Notes under the pieces: model-generated
The model's database searches: none
Told to the model about the DNA's origin: nothing
What the model saw: the letters and a program-made list of their open reading frames with translations, nothing else
Shown: positions 58,879 through 64,000 of the stretch, one piece after another
Numbering within the stretch: position 1 is the first letter of the stretch
How the letters are laid out: the number at the start of each line of letters is the position of its first letter
Position numbers and translations under genes: made by a program
Source: Parascedosporium putredinis
Lineage: Eukaryota > Ascomycota > Sordariomycetes > Microascales > Microascaceae
Reading direction: 5' to 3'
Length of the DNA: 64,000 nucleotides
Assembly (NCBI GenBank): GCA_949357655.1
Contig: CASHTG010000001.1
Coordinates: forward strand, 186,001 to 250,000

Positions 58879-61840
58879 GCGCCAGATTTCAGAGCTGCTG
58901 CCGCCCAAAAGTGAGAGGAGAAGCTGATGGGACACGGGGGTTGTGGAGGAAGAAACCGCTGCCAGAGACTGAGCCCTTGTGTTGAGAGACAGCTCGTTGA
59001 AAGAGGGGGATGAAAGGACCCTGTGGAAAGACCGTGGGAACGACACCTAGTATTACAATGATCAACCCACTCTGCTTTGAATGCATTTCTAGGCTGTGTG
59101 AGAGCAGCCCTTATCTGCTGATACTCGTGAGGGAATCATAATGGCAACCTCCTACCCGCAAACCCTTCTAAGAACTGCGTATTGTCTTTGGGCAATCTCT
59201 TCTATTAGGCCCATGCCCTAGCGGCTGCCGCGGTCTCGATGTGGAATCAGCGAGCGGAGATGAGAAGAGGTCATAGAAATGAGCTCGTTCGCGCCCCTCT
59301 TGGAGAAGGGAGTTCATGGTCTGACAAGGGTGCCCTTATCTCGTTTCCCGTATCCACTGCCCCTCCCCTTCTTGCCCCGTAGGAAGGAGTAATCGCGCCT
59401 TTAGTCTCCACCATCTGATGTCTTGAGACGCTGCCAGGGCAGCTTCCGGCAGCGTACGAGAAAAGCCGTCCATTGACCATGACACCTAGCCTAGCGGGGG
59501 TATACGGCGACAAAAGTCAGCCCCGAGAGGGCTCTAGGTTCAGGCAACGTTGCAGGCCCCATAGATGCCACTATAGGTGCGAGACTTCACCCTGCGATGT
59601 AAATTCCTTGACCCAATCTTATAGATCGATGTATTAATCAAACACTCCATTACCATGCCAAACCCGTGCATCTTCTGCTTTGACCTGGAGAGTCAACGAG
59701 ATGCTTGAGACTGAAAGTAAACCGGCTTCTAGGGCTTAGTGCATCGCGTCTCGTAGCCAGCGAGGCGGTTCACGACTGGGCGCTCTCTGGCCATGGTCAG
59801 CTTTGTTTACCTCACAACTATCAAGCAACCTATCACGTCCGTTGAGTCGACTTAGCGGGCTTTCCATCAAGGAGTTGTAAACAACTAACTACGCGATCAT
59901 AACTGCCAAGTGGCTTGAATGCTAGGAGAGGATCCAGCGCCTTCTTAGGTTATAGCGTTGGGCAACATTCCTCCACAAGGCACTAGAACCAGTAGACGGG
60001 CTGAGAGGAGAAGATAGTTCTCCAAGGGGAAAGAAGAAGAAAAGTATCAGGGTGCGGCTCTTTCCCCTTCGTTTGTCGAGCTATACACGGTCGCTCCCCC
60101 TCGAGCCGCAAGTTGAGGAGTTGTACGGCAGAGGTTTGCCTCACCCTCAACCTCACCATGGCCAGATAGACCTCGCCGAGATCGAGATTCAGACACCACG
60201 GGTTGTTTCTAGGCTTTTAGATTCCCATCTGCCGACATTACGACAATGCCGTCTAACCATATCAAAAGCCAGGGTTCTATCAACCGCCTACGTGCATGCA
60301 TGGTAGTTCATGTCTCGCCGCCTCCATATCTCTCTCCCTGCGGCGTCTCCGGCTTCCCTCTCTTTCTCTTCGGCTGTTAGTTACATGTCGCCCCCAACTC
60401 TACCCCCGCCAGTCCAGAAGAGTCACATAAGCCGCGAAGCGTTTGTTAATAAGCCTGACAAAGATGAAGAAAAGACCCAACTCCGCGGAACCGCACCCCG
60501 ACAAAACGGGACAACAGGGCCGCGGCGGCGCGGTGGCGTGGTGCTCCTCCACTTTACAATCGAACGAGCCGACTAAGCGGGAAGTCTATCCTGCCCAAAA
60601 CGAGGCAACAACCATGTTTCTCATCTTTCCATGAGCAGGCCTGTTGTTCCAGGGGGAAGGGGGTAAAGGGGGCGAGAGGGAGACAAAGAGCGTGAAAGAG
60701 AGGCTTTCCTCCGTCACCCTCCTATTGTCAACTCGCCAGGTGGGATGCCTCTTAACTTTCTTTTTCCTTTTTTTTTTTTTTTTTTCTTAGGTTCCTCAAT
60801 GAGGGGACAATTTGGTCCACTTTTTCCAGCGTTGTTCGAGGGAATATTTCCACAATTTGAAATTTTATTCTCTTGTTTTGCTATTGATTGATGCATGTGA
60901 GCGCGTATGATAGCTTGCTGAGATTTGCTGGCTTCGAACGTCGATCCCTCGGGATGCACAGTCTCGAGAAGACCGCATCCACGCATACATAAGTGGGGTT
61001 TCTCCGAAGTGAGAAAAAAAGACAAAGGAAAGGAAACGAGGTAGAGGGGAAGAGAGAGAGGACAATGGAAAAGTTAGAGAGATCGTGGATAGACATGAGC
61101 AGCAACGAGAGGTGGGATAGCATTGTCATGAGCCGCGTGGAAAGAGAGAAGAGGGGAGGCAGAGGATCCCCATCTGGGGGCCGCATTGTGATGTCGTTCA
61201 AGTTTATGCGCAAACGGCTTGTGAACATCCACACTGGTTATCGATCTTTGTCGTCAGTTTAGTGAGAGGGCGTGTTAGTGCCTCGCCTCACACTTCCTCC
61301 CTGGCGCTCTAGGATCTCACCAAGTTCCTTTCGCTGCGGCGGAAGTTTAGATTCCCAAAAGAATAAAACAAAATAGAATAAAAGTCTCCGCTGTACGTCC
61401 ATATGAGGTGTTGATTGTCCCTTGGACTACATGTACCGCCACAACAGTTGACGCAGGAAAGGTGTTTCCTCTGTTACGCCCGCCGAGTGTAGAATGAGGC
61501 CATCGCTGTATCACAACATTAGACTGGTTGACACGATGACAGCACCACGAGCCCCCAATCTATTTTGTCACCAGCGGAACAAGCACGGATCCCGGTCGTT
61601 GTGCCGTCGCACCGACCAAGTATTGAGAAAATTTGAAATCCCAGACTCAAGATTCTCCGGCCCAGAATTGGCATCTCTGAGCCTGACCCACTCAAGGAAC
61701 CGCGAAAAAGAAGAAGAGAAGGAAAAGGAATAGGACAGGGAAGAGAAGTGCTGCATGGGCAAAGACGGGCGACGGGGAAGAAACATGGCAAAGAGGAGCT
61801 CAGTCTCGGGCTGTAGATCATCCATCACATCGGGCGGTTT
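58879..61840. other. Gene-poor region
   Basis: No frame shows recognisable motifs. A minus-strand A-rich/plus-strand T run of about 20 nt lies at 60766-60785. Frames around 60310-60634 and 60993-61262 are short, low-complexity and probably non-coding. Confidence 0.45.
60766..60785. repeat. Poly-T run
   Basis: Uninterrupted run of about 20 T residues. Simple-sequence DNA without flanking element structure. Confidence 0.85.
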
Positions 61841-61859
61841 TCATTCGTCCACCTCGTTC

Positions 61860-62104
61860 TTCTCGCCGTCCTCAACCTTGCGCATCTTTTTAAGAACCAT
61901 TTCGAAAGGGAGGGCTAACCGGCATGTATTCCAGCGTGGACTAAGGAGAAAGAGAAGAAGAGGGAAACTGTAAGAGGCGAAAAAACAAAAAAAAAGTGGG
62001 CCGGAGAGGCCGTGGAGAAGAAACAGCCGGCAACGGCCAAGTGGAGCCATACCTCCCTTTCGAGCGGTTCCCTCAAGCCTTCAACATAAACCTTGGACGC
62101 CATC
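61860..62104 (-). CDS. Possible small two-exon gene, uncertain
   Basis: From ATG 62104 the minus strand reads MASKVYVEGLREPLERE, then a GTATGG donor; a T-rich tract with a TTAG acceptor near 61943 leads to a second open stretch containing LPFEMVLKKMRKVEDG and ending NEVDE before TGA 61860. The two pieces look protein-like and the splice sites are plausible, but the frames do not join without one further base change. If real the product would have about 45-55 residues. Open sequence upstream (PAAYIKVKGGGWLWQ) could instead make this the 3' end of a larger gene. I do not recognise a family. Confidence 0.25.
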
Positions 62105-63029
62105 TGCCACAGCCATCCGCCTCCTTTTACCTTAATGTACGCTGCTGGGTATCGATGAGAAGGGAACAAACAAAAAGAAAAGGACCGGTGCGATTAAGAG
62201 CCAGCCTTCTAGCTTCTCTACAAAAGGGAAAACAAAAGAAGGGGAGAAGAAAGCAGAGCCGCCACCGGGTGCAGCACATATTTGGAGCATTGATCGGATT
62301 CGGGGCCCATTCTTCTTCATCCGTGCGGGGTGCGCGGAGTAGCGGTGGTGTCCCTGGTGGGTCTCTCTGCGTGGCGCGGCGGTTCTTGAATCGGGGTATT
62401 AGTGGTTTCTCTGTTTATATTTACCCTTCCAAGCGAGCAGACCCGGGGCGAATGTCTGTATGTAGGGATGGATGTCGTCTCAGCTAGATTGGGGTTGCAA
62501 GGTAAAGGGCGAAGGGGCCCCTTTTCTCCTCCCCGAATATCTGTTAGAACACACGGTCATCTTCGACTCGCCCACTACTAGCGATTCAACACCCTCTTCA
62601 TTTTATTTGCACTCGTTGCTCTTTAATCTATGAAAGATTGACGGGTCAAGCAGCGAACCAGGAAACGTTGTAGACGAGACTCTGTTTGTGGCTCTCCGCT
62701 CGAGACATCCATAGATCAATTGTAGTAGCTACTGGAGCCGTCCTCTATCTGCACTACTTGCTCCGGGCCACTTCGTGGATGAGAAACCATGGTACTACCA
62801 CTGTCTTGCCCCGAGAAACCCTAATCTTTGTGTTTGTAAACTGGGATTGAAACTTCGACTCTGGGGTCTTCGCACCCACAACGAACACCTTTTGAGTGGT
62901 ACGGAGTCCTCGATATCCAGCTATCGCGGAACCGGATGCGCGTATGATAGCTGGGAGGCCAACCCCGATATCCACAAAAGAGACGCCGCGAGGCAATAAT
63001 ATAGGTGGATGTAAGTGGGGGATGCGTTT
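62105..63029. other. Intergenic, nothing supported
   Basis: Short frames only. A minus-strand frame at 62754-62996 (80 codons, starting MPRGVSFVDIGVGLP) is open but lacks recognisable motifs. Confidence 0.4.
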
Positions 63030-63869
63030 CTAGGATTCCAGAATTTTCATCGATCCTGCCAAGGACGCCGCATCTCGATTATCTAGTGTGCGAGCGTGCG
63101 AGTGTCGAAATGCGCTTGTAGAGCAGATTAAGCTTCGCCCGTGTCGTCTTTTTCCGGATGGGCTTGGAAGACCTGAGGCACAGCGTGTGTCACAGTCTGC
63201 CAATCCCCGCAACGACGGGCGAGGAAACGGCACAAAGTACCCTGCACGCGCAAGAATCACTTTTACCGCACAGTTGGAGGCACAGAAACACATACCGATA
63301 CATGGGCACAGGTCTGAACATGTTCGCACCAAGCACTGGCCTGCACGTGGAGCATTGATGGGCGGGGGACTAGGTCCCAATGGCGGGAGGAGAGAGTCGT
63401 GTTCGTCGTGGGAGCAGGCCTGAAGCAAACCTTGAGCCAGGGGTGCCGAGACACCAGGGATTGGAGGGGCACAAGACGTCTGGTCTAATAAGCTGGGATG
63501 ACAGGGAGCCGTCACGGTCCGAGAGCAGTAACCCTGCCGGAGGAGATGTGAAAGAGATGGAGGAAGAGCCATCAATTTGCGGGGATGTGTGCTCTTCTGC
63601 CCCCAGTTGCACGATACGATGAGATGAAGCCCGGCAAAGGGAGTTGGTTTCTCCAATCTTAACTCTATGGTCTCCAAGATGAGAGCAGCGTCCGGGGAAG
63701 AGGAGGCAGCTGAATCAAGGTTACGGCACCACACAGGCATTTTCCTCATTCCCCTATATTTCCTTTCGGCAACCCCTGCCTGCAGTATTGATATCTTGCG
63801 CATATGTCCGAAGGATAATATCAGTCTCTGGCTGAAAGGGTTCAACAAGGAGAAGAGGAATGGGCTCAT
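63030..63869 (-). CDS. Orphan open reading frame, 279 codons, doubtful
   Basis: The longest frame in the window that I cannot tie to a family. It is Ser/Pro/Leu-rich, contains scattered Cys, and overlaps plus-strand frames of 80-111 codons. No signal peptide, membrane span or domain motif is apparent, and no splice signals extend it. Codon use is not clearly biased. It could be a chance open frame in GC-balanced intergenic DNA or a lineage-specific gene. Confidence 0.2.
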   Translation of the reverse strand: MSPFLFSLLNPFSQRLILSFGHMRKISILQAGVAERKYRGMRKMPVWCRNLDSAASSSPDAALILETIELRLEKPTPFAGLHLIVSCNWGQKSTHPRKLMALPPSLSHLLRQGYCSRTVTAPCHPSLLDQTSCAPPIPGVSAPLAQGLLQACSHDEHDSLLPPLGPSPPPINAPRAGQCLVRTCSDLCPCIGMCFCASNCAVKVILARAGYFVPFPRPSLRGLADCDTRCASGLPSPSGKRRHGRSLICSTSAFRHSHARTLDNRDAASLAGSMKILES

Positions 63870-64000
63870 GTTTCCACCTCAATTGATTCATCCTTCTTCG
63901 CTTGCTGCCATTTTTTTTTTTTTTCCGTTTCCCATCAGACTAGAACCATAACCTCGATAGCAAGGTTCCATCGGCCGCCGATTTAACCAGCAGAAGTTGA

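Overview
The window is nuclear DNA of a filamentous ascomycete (Pezizomycotina, most likely Sordariomycetes). The evidence is spliced genes with short GT-AG introns (GTAAGT/GTATGT donors, CTAAC/CTGAC branch points, CAG/TAG acceptors), monocistronic genes on both strands, a Zn2Cys6 regulator, a grg-1/ccg-1-type glucose-repressible gene and a 4EHP-class eIF4E. I saw no CRISPR array, bacterial operon, rRNA, convincing tRNA or intact transposon.

Layout: 2.1-4.7 kb pfkB sugar kinase (-); 5.4-7.4 kb kinesin-3 motor (-); 8.9-9.4 kb AT-hook/acidic chromatin protein (+); 10.5-11.3 kb aprataxin-like HIT/zinc-finger protein (-); 12.7-14.7 kb NAD kinase (+); 15.7-16.7 kb eIF4E class II (-); 19.2-23.6 kb DHX57/YLR419W-like DExH helicase (+); 24.9-27.1 kb Zn2Cys6 regulator (-); 27-35 kb gene-poor; 35.4-36.0 kb conserved-looking unknown protein (+); 36-42 kb gene-poor; 42.0-44.0 kb rhomboid protease (+); 45.5-49.0 kb DNA polymerase delta catalytic subunit (+); 50.0-50.5 kb ribosomal protein uS14/S29 (+); 52.5-53.9 kb mitochondrial EF-Tu (-); 57.0-57.4 kb grg-1-like gene (+); 58.0-58.9 kb EBP-family sterol isomerase-like membrane protein (+); 58.9-64 kb gene-poor with only weak ORFs.

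These are mostly housekeeping genes (replication, translation, mitochondrial translation, NADP supply, DNA end repair, transport) and do not form a pathway or biosynthetic cluster. I found no convincing new multi-gene system. The most striking property is technical: at least 25 reading-frame breaks in otherwise well-conserved genes, nearly all equivalent to one missing base, mostly at short runs of one nucleotide. They include essential genes (POL3, RPS29), so they point to sequencing/assembly undercalls rather than decay. Coding spans below run across these breaks, and exon coordinates were read by eye from splice sites and frames.
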